Below, piece after piece: positions 8,110 to 18,400 of a stretch of DNA of 64,000 nucleotides. Below the pieces are notes generated by a model, which saw only the letters and a list, made by a program, of their open reading frames with translations, was not told the origin of the DNA and did not search any database. The first letter of the stretch is position 1, and every line of letters begins with the position of its first letter. A program made the translations under genes and the position numbers. Source of the stretch: Methylopila henanensis (GTDB taxonomy: Bacteria; Pseudomonadota; Alphaproteobacteria; Rhizobiales; Methylopilaceae); assembly GCF_042681025.1 (NCBI RefSeq), contig NZ_JBHUER010000010.1:62001-126000 (forward strand), read 5' to 3'.

Positions 8110-8742
8110 TTGCGCAAAACCGCTCTCGCCATCGCTTTCGTCACCGCCTCGGCCGCCGCGACAAGCGTGTTCGCGCTGACCGCGGCGTCGCAGGCGCAGC
8201 CCGCGCCGGCCCAAAGCGCCCAGATCCAGCCGCCGGCGCCGCATCAGGCGGAACGGGACGGCAGGGGCGAACGCCACGCCCATGGCCCCCGCCATGGCCA
8301 CGGCCCCATGCACAAGGCCCGCCGGAAGGGCGAGGACTTCGCCCTCAAGCTCGCCGGCCGGCTCGCGGCCGCGGAGGTCGCGATCGGGGTCCGCGGCGAC
8401 CAGCTCGACACCTGGCGCGCCTTCACCGCCGCGGCGGTCGACTTCGTCAAGCCGCCGCGTCCCGCCGGCCCGCGTCCCGGCCCGGACGGCGACGAGCGGG
8501 GTCCCGACCGTCCGCGCGGCGTGCTCGACTTCGCCGACCGCATGGCCGACCGGACCATCGAACGCGCCGAGAAGGCCAAGACGCTGAAGGCGGCTGCCGA
8601 GGCCCTGCGCCAGAAGCTCACCCCGGAGCAGATCGCCCAGCTCGACAGCATGCCGCTCGGCCCGCGCCATGGCGAGCGCGGCCGGCACGGCCCTGACCGT
8701 CACGGCCCCGGCCCGCACGGCGATCGCCACGGTCCGCGCTGA
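8110..8742 (+). CDS. Secreted His-rich Spy/CpxP-like protein
   Basis: 210 residues from TTG 8110, chosen because GGAG lies 8 bases upstream and it gives a clean signal peptide (RKTALAIAFVTASAAATSVF, cleavage near SQAQPA). The mature protein has a His-rich stretch (ERHAHGPRHGHGPMHK), a helical core with the LTPEQIAQLDSMP (LTxxQ) motif of the Spy/CpxP fold, and a His/Gly/Arg-rich tail (GERGRHGPDRHGPGPHGD). Periplasmic chaperone or metal-binding roles fit the family and composition. No metal resistance genes are adjacent. A hairpin at 8749-8776 follows. Confidence 0.75.
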   Translation: MRKTALAIAFVTASAAATSVFALTAASQAQPAPAQSAQIQPPAPHQAERDGRGERHAHGPRHGHGPMHKARRKGEDFALKLAGRLAAAEVAIGVRGDQLDTWRAFTAAAVDFVKPPRPAGPRPGPDGDERGPDRPRGVLDFADRMADRTIERAEKAKTLKAAAEALRQKLTPEQIAQLDSMPLGPRHGERGRHGPDRHGPGPHGDRHGPR

Positions 8743-8748
8743 CGCATC

Positions 8749-8776
8749 GCAGGGAGGCGTCCCGTCGCCTCCCTGC
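8749..8776 (+). terminator. 11-bp GC-rich hairpin after the Spy-like gene
   Basis: GCAGGGAGGCG (8749-8759) pairs perfectly with CGCCTCCCTGC (8766-8776) around a 6-nt loop, starting 7 bases after the stop codon. It lacks a T-tract. Confidence 0.6.
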
Positions 8777-8868
8777 CCGCTTCGACAGAGGTTAGTCTCG
8801 CGATCCCAGAAAGGCGCCGCCGCGGCCAGCGTCGGCGCCCAACGCGCATTGTGAGGGATCTGCGACCG

Positions 8869-10194
8869 ATGGCGACGCGACAACTGAAGCTCGGCGCCTT
8901 CATGCGTCCGGTGAGCCTGCACACCGGCGCGTGGCGCTATCCCGGCTCCTATGCCGACGCGAACTTCAACTTCGGCCACATGAAGCGCTTCGCGCAGCGG
9001 CTCGAGGAGGCGACCTTCGACGCCTTCTTCATGGCCGACCATCTCGCCGTGCTGAACATGCCGCCGGACGCGCTGAAGCGAAGCCACACGGTGACCTCGT
9101 TCGAGCCCTTCACGCTGCTGTCGGCGCTCGCCGCCGTGACCGAGCGCATCGGCCTCGTCGCGACCGGCTCCACCACCTTCGACCTGCCCTACCATGTCGC
9201 CCGGCGCTTCGCCTCGCTCGACCACATCTCGGACGGCCGGGCGGGCTGGAACGTGGTGACCACCTCCAACCCGGACGCGGCGCTCAACTTCGGGCTCGAG
9301 GAGCACATGGAGCACGACGCCCGCTACGCCCGGGCGCGGGAGTTCTACGACGTGGTCGTCGGGCTCTGGGATTCCTTCGCCGACGACGCCTTCGTGCGCG
9401 ACGTCGAGGCCGGCGTCTACGTGAACCCCGACCGGATGCGCCGGCTCGACCACAAGGGCCCGCATTTCTCGGTGCGCGGACCGCTCAACATCGCGCGCTC
9501 GCCGCAGGGACGTCCGGTCGTGGTGCAGGCGGGCGCATCGGAGCCGGGACGCCAGCTCGCCGCCGAGACCGCCGACGCCGTGTTCTGCGCGCCGACGAAG
9601 CTTGGCGAGGCGCAGGCGTTCTACGCCGACGTGAAGCGCCGGGCCGCCGCCGCGGGCCGCGACCCTGACCACATCAAGATCCTGCCCGGCGCCTTCATCG
9701 TCGTCGGCGACAGCGTCGACGAGGCGCGGGCGAAGCGCGCGACGCTGGATTCGCTGGTGCATGTGGACAGCGGCTTCGGCTCGCTCTCCACCATGCTCGG
9801 ACACGACGTCTCCGGCTTCGACCCCGACGCGCCGCTTCCCGAACTGCCGCCGACCAACGCCAGCCGCAGCAGCCAGGACAAGATCATGGGCTTCGCGCGC
9901 CGGGAGAATCTGACGGTGCGGCAGCTCGCGCAGCGCGTCGGCGGCTATTCCGGGCTCGCCTTCGTGGGCACGCCCGAAACGGTCGCCGACCAGATGCAGG
10001 AATGGCTGGAAGCGGAAGGCTGCGACGGCTTCAACGTCATGTTCCCCTATCTGCCGCAGGGGCTCGACGACGTCGTCGACCGCGTGGTTCCGGAGCTCAG
10101 GCGGCGCGGGATCTTCCGCACCGCCTACGAGGGCCGCACCCTGCGGGAGCATCTCGGCCTGCCGCGGCCGGAGAACCGCTTCTTCCCGGACTGA
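8869..10194 (+). CDS. LLM-class flavin-dependent monooxygenase (NtaA/SnaA/DszA family)
   Basis: 441 residues from ATG 8869 (GAGGG ~10 bases upstream). An in-frame GTG at 8851 is an alternative. Luciferase-like TIM barrel of the NtaA/SnaA/DszA subgroup: FMADHLAVLN, the conserved LDHISDGRAGWNVVTTSNPDAALNFG block, and VVVQAGASEPGRQLAAETADAVF. These enzymes use reduced FMN and O2 on aminopolycarboxylates, sulfones or other small substrates. The partner flavin reductase is not encoded nearby, so a housekeeping reductase probably supplies FMNH2. Substrate is unknown. Confidence 0.88.
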   Translation: MATRQLKLGAFMRPVSLHTGAWRYPGSYADANFNFGHMKRFAQRLEEATFDAFFMADHLAVLNMPPDALKRSHTVTSFEPFTLLSALAAVTERIGLVATGSTTFDLPYHVARRFASLDHISDGRAGWNVVTTSNPDAALNFGLEEHMEHDARYARAREFYDVVVGLWDSFADDAFVRDVEAGVYVNPDRMRRLDHKGPHFSVRGPLNIARSPQGRPVVVQAGASEPGRQLAAETADAVFCAPTKLGEAQAFYADVKRRAAAAGRDPDHIKILPGAFIVVGDSVDEARAKRATLDSLVHVDSGFGSLSTMLGHDVSGFDPDAPLPELPPTNASRSSQDKIMGFARRENLTVRQLAQRVGGYSGLAFVGTPETVADQMQEWLEAEGCDGFNVMFPYLPQGLDDVVDRVVPELRRRGIFRTAYEGRTLREHLGLPRPENRFFPD

Positions 10195-10200
10195 GGCGCC

Positions 10201-11670
10201 TCACGTGCCGCAGAAGGTGCGGTAGGGCCCGGCGTCCTTCGGCGGCGGCGCGGCGTAGACGCTGTCGTCGGCCGAGCGCGCGTAAGGGTCGGCGAGGGCC
10301 GCCGCGAGGGCCTCGAACGGCGCGAAATCGTCGTCCTCGACCGCGGCCTGCAGCGCGGCCTCCACATTGTGGTTGCGCGGGATGATCGCGGGATTGACCC
10401 GCTCCATGCTCTCCCGCCGCGCGGCCGGATCGCCCGGCTCCTGGCCGAGCCGCGCCACGTAGCGGACCGCCCACGCGTCGTAGAGCGCCGGATCGTCGAA
10501 CAGGTCGCGCGGCCCCGCCTCCGCGTCGCCGCCCGCGACGGCGGAGAGACGGCGGAAGGTCAGCGTGTGGTCGGCCCGGCCCTCGGCCATGCGGTCGAGC
10601 AGGTCCTGCACGAGCTCGCCGTCGTCCTCGCGGTCTCCGGTCAGGCCGAGCTTGCGGCGGTAGCCGTCGAGCCGCGCCGTCTCGAAGGCCGGCGCGAAGG
10701 CGCTCAGCGCCAGGGTGACCTCAGCGACGGCGGCGTCCTGGTCCTCCGACAGCAGCGGCAGCAGGCACTCCGCCAGCCGCGCCAGATTCCACTGCGCGAT
10801 GCCGGGCTGGTTCGCGAAGGCGTAGCGCCCGTGCTGGTCGATGGAGCTGAACACCGCCCGCGGGTCGTAGGCGTCGAGGAAGGCGCAGGGGCCGTAATCG
10901 ATCGTCTCGCCGGCGATCGAGCAGTTGTCGGTGTTCATCACGCCGTGGACGAAGCCCACATGCATCCACTGCGCGACCAGCGCCGCCTGCCGCGCGACCA
11001 CCCGCTCGTACATGGCGAGAGCGCGGTCGGGGCGTTCGGCGACCTCAGGATAGTGCCGGGCGACCACATGGTCGACGAGATCCTTCAGCGCGGCGACGTT
11101 CCCGCGCGCGGCGAAGAACTGGAAGGTGCCGACCCGGATGTGGCTGGAGGCCACCCGCGTCAGCACCGCGCCGGGCAGCGGTCGCTCGCGGAGCACCGCC
11201 TCGCCGGTCGTGGCGGCGGCGAGCGCGCGCGTGGTCGGCACGCCGAGCGCGGCCATCGCCTCGCTCACGAGATATTCTCGCAGCACCGGCCCGAGGGCCG
11301 CGCGACCGTCGCCGCGCCGGGAGAACGGCGTCAGCCCGGCGCCCTTGAGCTGAATGTCGCGGCGGGCGCCGGCGTGGTCCACCACCTCGCCCAGCAGGAT
11401 GGCGCGCCCGTCGCCGAGCTGCGGAACGAACTGGCCGAACTGATGTCCGGCATAGGCGGTCGCGATCGGCTCGGAGCCCGCGGCGACCACGTTGCCGGCG
11501 AAGACCGCCGCTCCCTCGGCCTCCGCCAGAGCCGCGGCGTCGAGACCGAGCTCGGCCGCGAGCGGCCGGTTGAACGCCACCAGACGGGGCGAGGCCACCG
11601 GCGTCGGCGGCGTGGGGCGGTGGAACGCCTCGGGCAGCCGGGCGTAGCTGTTGTCGAAGGGTATGAGCAT
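10201..11670 (-). CDS. selO: Protein adenylyltransferase SelO (YdiU family)
   Basis: Pseudokinase-fold enzyme that transfers AMP to Ser/Thr/Tyr of proteins, linked to redox control. ~489 residues. Hallmarks are FGQFVPQLGDGRAILLGE, IQLKGAGLTPFSRRGDGRAALGPVLREYL (nucleotide loop and Arg-rich segment), MNTDNCSIAGETIDYGPCAFLD (metal-binding Asn/Asp), and a C-terminal FCGT whose Cys corresponds to the redox Cys known in E. coli SelO. The start is ambiguous among GTG 11676, ATG 11673 and ATG 11670; GAGG spacing favours 11670. It is convergent with the LLM monooxygenase and divergent from the SHMT-like gene. Confidence 0.93.
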   Translation of the reverse strand: MLIPFDNSYARLPEAFHRPTPPTPVASPRLVAFNRPLAAELGLDAAALAEAEGAAVFAGNVVAAGSEPIATAYAGHQFGQFVPQLGDGRAILLGEVVDHAGARRDIQLKGAGLTPFSRRGDGRAALGPVLREYLVSEAMAALGVPTTRALAAATTGEAVLRERPLPGAVLTRVASSHIRVGTFQFFAARGNVAALKDLVDHVVARHYPEVAERPDRALAMYERVVARQAALVAQWMHVGFVHGVMNTDNCSIAGETIDYGPCAFLDAYDPRAVFSSIDQHGRYAFANQPGIAQWNLARLAECLLPLLSEDQDAAVAEVTLALSAFAPAFETARLDGYRRKLGLTGDREDDGELVQDLLDRMAEGRADHTLTFRRLSAVAGGDAEAGPRDLFDDPALYDAWAVRYVARLGQEPGDPAARRESMERVNPAIIPRNHNVEAALQAAVEDDDFAPFEALAAALADPYARSADDSVYAAPPPKDAGPYRTFCGT

Positions 11671-11864
11671 CATCACCTCGCGGGATCGCTCCCCGACCGC
11701 GCGGCGTCATCGCCGCCTCCCCCGCTATATGGGCGCAAGGCGCGCCGACGGAAGCGCCCCCTCCCCGGCCTTGACGCCGCGACGGGACGCGGGCGACGGT
11801 CCGGCCCCCTCCGAAGCGCGCCGCCCGCCGCGCCTCCGCTTGGCTCCCTCATGGAACGACGCCG

Positions 11865-13133
11865 ATGTCCGTGCTGCACGATGGCTACTTCACGCAGGGT
11901 CTCGACGCGGACCCTGACCTTGCGGCCGCGCTGCGCGGCGAACTGGAGCGGCAGCGGGACGGGATCGAACTGATCGCCTCGGAGAACATCGTCTCCCGGT
12001 TGGTGCTGGAGGCGCAGGGCTCGGTGCTCACCAACAAGACCGTCGAGGGTCCCGCCTATGCCCGCTACTACGGCGGCGCGGAGTTCGCGGACGCGGTCGA
12101 GGCGCTCGCGATCGAGCGGGCGACCAGGCTGTTCGGCTGCCGCTTCGCCAACGTGCAGGCCCATTCCGGCTCCAACGCCAACAACGGCGTGTTCCTCGGG
12201 CTGCTGGCTCCCGGCGACACGATCCTGTCGATGAAGACCGCCGCCGGCGGGCACATCAGCCACGGCCACCCCGCGACCCTGACCGGGCGCGACTATCGCG
12301 TGGCGCACTATGGCGTCAGCCGCCAGACCGAGCGCGTCGATCTCGACGAGGTGCGCGCGCTCGCGCTGGAGAGCCGCCCGCGGATCATCGTGGCCGGCGG
12401 CTCGGCCTACGCCTGGACGCTCGACTTCGCCGGCTTCCGGGCGATCGCCGACGAGGTCGGTGCCTGGCTGATGGTGGACATGGCGCATTTCGCGGGCCTC
12501 GTGGCCGCCGGCGTCTATCCGCACCCGTTTCCCCACGCCCATGTGGTGACGACCACGACCAACAAGTCGCTGCGCGGCGCCCGCGGCGCGATCGTGCTGT
12601 GGAACGACGCGGCGCTGTCGGACCGGATCAACCACGGCGTGTTTCCCGGCGTGCAGGGCTCGGTGATGCTCCATGAGGTGGCGGCGAAGGCCGCCTGCTT
12701 CGGAGAGGCGCTCCGGCCCGAATTCCGCGCCTACAACGAGGCGGCGGTCGCGAACGCCCGCGCGCTGGCGGAGACGCTCGCCGCCGCGAACGTGAGGCTT
12801 GTGGGCGGCGGCACGGACACCAGCATGGCGCTGGTCGATCTCGTGAACCAGGGCGTCGACGGCGACGTCGCCGCGAAGGCCTTGGAGAAGGCCGGCCTCG
12901 CCGCCAACAAGAACCTGATCCCGTTCGACGAACGCCCGGCCGAGGCGCCGTCCGGCCTGCGCCTGTCCAGCAACGCCGGCACGACGCGCGGCTTCGGCGT
13001 CGACGAGTTCCGCCGCATCGGCGGCTGGATCGCCCGGATCGCGCACGCGCCCTCGGACACGGCCCTGATCGCGGGCGTCCGCGACGAGGTGCGCGCGCTT
13101 TGCCGCGCCCATCCGATCTATCCCGACATGTGA
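11865..13133 (+). CDS. Serine hydroxymethyltransferase-like PLP enzyme, divergent paralogue
   Basis: 422 residues with the full SHMT fold: IELIASENIVSRLV, QAHSGSNANNGVFLGLL, VDMAHFAGLVAAGVYPHP and the PLP lysine in VVTTTTNKSLRGARG (K234). Several normally near-invariant positions differ. The YAEGYPGxRYYGG loop reads TVEGPAYARYYGG. The residue before the lysine is Asn, not His. The substrate-carboxylate loop reads GLRLSSNAGTTRG rather than the usual GIRIGTPA-TTRG. PLP, the catalytic Glu (VEG), YYGG and the Arg are retained. It may act on alpha-methylserine or another beta-hydroxy amino acid (inference), or be a second serine-cycle SHMT. It stands alone, divergent from selO. Confidence 0.85.
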   Translation: MSVLHDGYFTQGLDADPDLAAALRGELERQRDGIELIASENIVSRLVLEAQGSVLTNKTVEGPAYARYYGGAEFADAVEALAIERATRLFGCRFANVQAHSGSNANNGVFLGLLAPGDTILSMKTAAGGHISHGHPATLTGRDYRVAHYGVSRQTERVDLDEVRALALESRPRIIVAGGSAYAWTLDFAGFRAIADEVGAWLMVDMAHFAGLVAAGVYPHPFPHAHVVTTTTNKSLRGARGAIVLWNDAALSDRINHGVFPGVQGSVMLHEVAAKAACFGEALRPEFRAYNEAAVANARALAETLAAANVRLVGGGTDTSMALVDLVNQGVDGDVAAKALEKAGLAANKNLIPFDERPAEAPSGLRLSSNAGTTRGFGVDEFRRIGGWIARIAHAPSDTALIAGVRDEVRALCRAHPIYPDM

Positions 13134-13374
13134 TGTCCGCCCGCGGGAACCGTTCCTACCCGTCCTGCGTATCGGTACGGCGCGCCGGGAGGCGGCCGCG
13201 ACAGGCGCTCCGACGTGCGCTGTTTGCGAAAACATTTCGTGGCCCGCCGCCGGAAAGCGGCTATTTTCCGGAAGCTCGCGACCCCGCCTGCAATGCCCTT
13301 CAGCACCGTTCCGGAAACCGCATGCCGATCGTCCTCGCCTCCTTCGGCTCTTCGACCCGGCCGGGGCGTCGGCC

Positions 13375-15465
13375 ATGAGCCCGGACGACATCGCGAAACT
13401 TCTGGACCGGACGCGCGCGCTTGAAGCCGAGAACGCGCGGCTGCGCGAGCAGGTGGGCGCGGAACGGCGCCGGGGGGAGACCGCGGTCAACGTGCAGGAG
13501 CAGCGCTACCGCGCGCTGTTCGACGCGATGGACGAGGGCTTCTGCGTCATCGAGTTCTTCGACGGCCCCCACGGCCCGTTGAGCGACTACATCCATGTGG
13601 AGGCCAACGCCGCCTACGCCGCCCATGCGGGCATTCCGAACGTCGTCGGGCAGAAGCTGCGCGAGATGGTCGCGGAGGAGGCCGACGGCTGGGTCGAGCT
13701 TTATGGCGGCGTGCTGCGGACCGGGAAGCCAATCCGCTTCCAGCGCGAACTGGTCGCCACCGGCCGTCACCTGGAGCTCGCGGCGTTCCGGCTGGAGCCG
13801 CCGAGCCTCCGCCAGGTCGCCGTGCTGTTCCAGGACATCACCGCCCGGAAACGCGCCGAAGCCGAGCTGCAGCGCCTCAACGAGACGCTGGAGACGCGGA
13901 TCGCGGAGACGCTCGCCGAACGCAAGCTCCTGGCCGACGTCTTCGAGGCCACCACCGCCTACATCCATGTCGTCGACAAGGACTTCGTCTGGCGCGCGAT
14001 CAACCGCTCCGGCGCGCAGGAGTTCGAGCGCTTGTTTGGCGTGCGCCCGAAGGTCGGCGACAACATGCTCGAGCTGCTGGAGGGGCAGCCGGAGCAGCGC
14101 GAGGCCGTCCGAGCCATCTGGGCCAGGGCGCTCGCCGGCGAGGAGTTCGTCGAGATCGCGGCGTTCAGCGATCCGGGCGGCGAGGTCCGGCACTACGAGA
14201 TGCGCTTCAGCACGCTGCGCGACGCCGACGGCGCGCCGATCGGCGCGTACCAGTTCGTCTACGACGTCACCGACCGGCTCGCCGAGCAGGACCGGCTGCG
14301 CGAGACCGAGGCCGCGCTGCGGCAGGCGCAGAAGATGGAGGCGATCGGCCAGCTCACGGGCGGCATTGCGCACGACTTCAACAACCTGCTCGCGGGCGTC
14401 TCCGGCAGCCTGGAGCTGATGCAGACGCGCCTCAGCCAGGGCCGCGTCCACGACGTCGAGCGCTACATCAACGTCGCGCAGGGCGCGGCTCGGCGCGCCG
14501 CCGCCCTGACCCATCGCCTGCTCGCGTTCTCGCGCCGCCAGACGCTGGCGCCGAAGCCCACAAACGTGAACCGGCTGATCCACGGCATGGAGGATCTGAT
14601 CCGGCGCACGGTCGGCCCGTCCGTGAACTTCGAGGTCATCGGCGCGTCGGGGCTCTGGCCCGCGCTGGTCGATCCCTCCCAGCTCGAGAACGCGCTGCTG
14701 AACCTCTGCATCAACGCGCGCGACGCCATGCCCGACGGCGGCCGGATGGTGGTCGAGACCGCGAACCGCTGGCTCGACGAACGCGCCGCGCGCACCCACG
14801 ACGTGCCCATCGGGCAGTACCTCTCCCTCTGCGTCTCCGACACCGGGTCCGGCATGACGCCGGAGGTGATGGCGAAGGCGTTCGATCCGTTCTTCACGAC
14901 CAAGCCGATCGGCGCGGGCACCGGCCTCGGGCTCAGCATGATCTATGGCTTCGCGAAGCAGTCCGGCGGACAGGTGCGGATCTACTCCGAGGTCGGGCAA
15001 GGCACGACGGTGTGCCTCTACCTGCCGCGCTACATCGGCGAACTGGAGGAGGCCGACCCGCTCGGCGGCGCGATCATCGCCCCCCGCGCGGAGCAGGGCG
15101 AGACGGTGCTGGTGGTGGACGACGAGCCCACCGTGCGGATGCTCGTGACCGAGGTTCTCGAGGACCTCGGCTACGCCGCGATCGAGGCGGCGGACAGCGT
15201 CGCCGGCCTGCGGATCCTGCAGTCGGACGTGCGGATCGACCTGCTGGTGACGGACGTCGGCCTGCCCGGCGGCATGAACGGCCGCCAGATGGCGGACGCG
15301 GGCCGCGCCGCCCGGCCCGGCCTGAAGGTCCTGTTCATCACCGGCTACGCCGAGAACGCGGCCCTGAACTCCGGCCATCTGGAGCCGGGCATGGCGGTGC
15401 TGACCAAGCCGTTCGTGGTCGACGCCCTCGGCGCCCGCATCCGCGAGATGATCACCTCCGGATGA
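13375..15465 (+). CDS. PAS hybrid sensor histidine kinase with receiver domain
   Basis: 696 residues, soluble. An N-terminal coiled coil (about 8-45) is followed by two PAS domains (about 45-160 and 180-300, second preceded by a heptad helix), then HisKA with the phospho-acceptor in GGIAHDFNNLLAGVSG. HATPase_c follows (NLCINARDAMPDGG, VSDTGSGMTPEVM, GAGTGLGLSMIYGF) and a C-terminal receiver (VLVVDDEPTVRMLV, phospho-Asp in LLVTDVGLPGGMNG, Lys in LTKPF). No adjacent response regulator with an output domain. The last codons overlap a 14-bp tandem duplication. Signal unknown. Confidence 0.9.
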   Translation: MSPDDIAKLLDRTRALEAENARLREQVGAERRRGETAVNVQEQRYRALFDAMDEGFCVIEFFDGPHGPLSDYIHVEANAAYAAHAGIPNVVGQKLREMVAEEADGWVELYGGVLRTGKPIRFQRELVATGRHLELAAFRLEPPSLRQVAVLFQDITARKRAEAELQRLNETLETRIAETLAERKLLADVFEATTAYIHVVDKDFVWRAINRSGAQEFERLFGVRPKVGDNMLELLEGQPEQREAVRAIWARALAGEEFVEIAAFSDPGGEVRHYEMRFSTLRDADGAPIGAYQFVYDVTDRLAEQDRLRETEAALRQAQKMEAIGQLTGGIAHDFNNLLAGVSGSLELMQTRLSQGRVHDVERYINVAQGAARRAAALTHRLLAFSRRQTLAPKPTNVNRLIHGMEDLIRRTVGPSVNFEVIGASGLWPALVDPSQLENALLNLCINARDAMPDGGRMVVETANRWLDERAARTHDVPIGQYLSLCVSDTGSGMTPEVMAKAFDPFFTTKPIGAGTGLGLSMIYGFAKQSGGQVRIYSEVGQGTTVCLYLPRYIGELEEADPLGGAIIAPRAEQGETVLVVDDEPTVRMLVTEVLEDLGYAAIEAADSVAGLRILQSDVRIDLLVTDVGLPGGMNGRQMADAGRAARPGLKVLFITGYAENAALNSGHLEPGMAVLTKPFVVDALGARIREMITSG

Positions 15466-15474
15466 TCATCTCCG
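15447..15474. repeat. 14-bp tandem duplication spanning a stop codon
   Basis: GATGATCACCTCCG (15447-15460) is followed immediately by GATGATCATCTCCG (15461-15474), one mismatch. The kinase stop TGA (15463-15465) lies in the second unit. Confidence 0.8.
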
Positions 15475-15488
15475 GCTGACGAGCCAGG

Positions 15489-18400
15489 TCATTCGGCGGG
15501 CGCGGGCGCCGCCCCATGCGGCGCCGCCGAGGGCTTCGGCTCGCGCGAGAGCGCGCGGCAGACGACATAGAACACCGGCGTGAAGATCAGCCCGAAGATC
15601 GTGACGCCGATCATGCCGTAGAACACCGACGTCCCGAGCGACTGCCGCATCTCGGCGCCCGCGCCGGTGGCGAGCGCCAGCGGCAGCACGCCGAGAATGA
15701 AGGCGAGCGACGTCATCAGGATCGGCCGCAGGCGGGTCTTGGCGGCGGCGATCGCGGCCTTGGCGCGGCTCTGGCCCGCCTCCTCGTTCTGCTTGGCGAA
15801 CTCGACGATCAGGATGGCGTTCTTCGCCGCGAGTCCGATCAGCACCACGAATCCCGCCTGCGCCAGAATGTCGACCGGCATGCCGCGTATGTTGAGGCCC
15901 GTCACCGCCGCGAGTAGGCACATCGGCACGATCAGCACGATCGCGAGCGGCAGCGTCCAGCTCTCGTACTGGGCGGCGAGCAGCAGGAACACCAGCGCCA
16001 CGGAGGCGAGGAAGACCAGCATTCCGGAGTTGCCGGCGAGCTTCTCCTGCAGCGACAGCTCGGTCCACTGGAAGCCGAAGCCCGGCGGCAGCGTCGCGGC
16101 CGCGACCCGCTCCATGGTCGCCATGGCGTCGCCGGACGAGAAGCCCGGAGCGGCGGAGCCCTGGATTTCGGCCGCCTGGTAGAGGTTGTAGCGCGGCACG
16201 CGGTAGGCGCCGGTCATCTCGCTGAACGAGGCGACGGAGCTCAGCGGCACCATCTCGCCGCTGTCGCTGCGGGTCCGGTAGCGGCCGATCGCCTCCACGT
16301 CCTGCCGGAAGGAGCTGTCCGCCTGCGCGGCGACGCGGTAGGTGCGGCCGAGCAGGTTGAAGTCGTTGACGTAGGCGGAGCCCAGATAGACCTCGAGCGC
16401 CTCGAACACGCGGTCGGCGGGCACGCCGATCATCTCGGACTTCACGCGGTCGATGTCGGCGAAGATCTTCGGCGTGCCGGTGTCGAAGGGCGTGAAGACG
16501 CGCGACAGCGAGGGCTCCCGGTTGGCGGCGGCGACGACGTCGTTCGCGACCTTCGCGATCTCCTCGGCCGAGGCGCCCATCTGGCTCGTCACCATCAGCT
16601 TGAAGCCGCCGGTCGTGCCGATGCCGCGCACCGAAGGCGGCAGCACGGTCACGATCTGCGCGTCCTGGATGCCGGCGAGCGCGGCGTTCACCTTGGCCTG
16701 CATCGTCCGGAGATTGAGCGCCCGGCCGCGCTCCTCATGCGGCTTCAGCACGGTGAAGACGCGGCCGACATTCGACGCGTTGACGCCGGTGGCGCCGTCG
16801 ATGCCGCTGCTCGACACCGCGACCTGCACGCCCTCGATCGCCTTCAGCCGCTCCGCGATCTGGACCATCGTGGCGTCCGTCCGTTCGAGCGACGATCCGG
16901 GCGGCAGCTTGACGATGGTGACGAGCAGCGACTGGTCCTGATCGGGGATGAAGCCGGTCGGCGCGCGCATGAGCTGCCAGCCGGCGAGGCCGACGAAGCC
17001 GAGATAGACGACGAGCGCGAGGGTGGAGATGCGCAGGAGCCGGGCGGTCAGGCGGCCGTAGCGGTCCGACATCCAGTCGAAGCCGCGGTTGAACCAGCCG
17101 AAGAACCAGTGGAGCGCGCGCGTTCCCCAGAAGCGCGGCCGGGCGTGGGTCTCGTGCGTGTGGGGCTTCAGCAGCACCGCGCACAAGGCTGGGCTGAGCG
17201 TCAGCGACACGAACACCGAGATCAGCGTCGCGACCGAGATCGTTATGGCGAACTGCTCGAAGAACTGGCCGGGAATGCCGGGCATGAACGCCGCCGGCGC
17301 GAACACCGCCATCAGCACGAGGCCGATCGCGACCAGCGCGACGCCGACCTCGTCCATGGTGACGTGGGCGGCCTCTCTCGGCGTCATCCCCTTCTCGAGG
17401 TTTCGCTCGACGTTCTCGACCACGATGATGGCGTCGTCGACCACGATGCCGATCGCGAGCACGAGCCCGAGCAGCGAGATAGTGTTGAGCGAATAGCCGA
17501 AGGCCCCGAGCACGGCGAAGGTCCCGATCAGCGACACCGGGATGGCGGCGATCGGCACGATCGCGGCGCGCCAGCGCTGCAGGAACAGGATCACCACCAG
17601 CGCCACCAGGATCACCGCCTCGATGATGGTGGCGTAGACGGCGTAGACGGAGGCCGAGACGAAGCGCGTCGGGTCGAAGTTGATCTGGTACTCGACGCCG
17701 GCAGGGAAGTTCTTCGAAAGCTCCGCCATCGTGGCGCGCACCTCGTCCGCCGTGGCGAGCGCGTTGCCGCCCGGCAGCTGGAACACGCCGATGCCGACGC
17801 CGGGCGACTCGTTGATGTAGGTGCGGTCGGTGACCGTCTGGCTCGCGACCTCCACGCGGGCGACGTCGCGGACGCGCGTCACCCTGCCCTCCTCGCTCTT
17901 GATGACGATGTTCGCGAACTGCTCCGGCTGCGTCAGCCGGCCGAGCGCCTCGACGTTGAGCTGGTAGGCGCGCGACGTCGCGGTCGGCGGCTGGTTCACG
18001 ACGCCCGCCGAGATCTGCACGTTCTGCGCCCTGAGCGCGGACACGATCTCGCCGGCCGTGAGGTTGCGCGCCGCCGCCTTGTCGGGGTCGAGCCAGACCA
18101 CCATCGACAGGTCCTGCGCGCCGAGCATGCGCACGTCGCCGACGCCCTCGATGCGCGCCAGCACGTCGCGGATCGTCAGGTTCACGTAGTTCGAGATGTA
18201 GAGCTGGTCGCGGCTGTTGTCGGGCGAGCGCATATGCACCGCGAGCAGCAGGTCCGGCGAGGATTTTCGGACCGTCAGCCCCTGTCGGCTCACCGATTCC
18301 GGCAGCCGGGGCAGCGCGAGCGACAGCCGATTCTGGACGAGCACCTGCGCCTTGTCGAGGTCGGTGCCGAGCTGGAACGTGATCGTGGTGGTGAGCTGGC

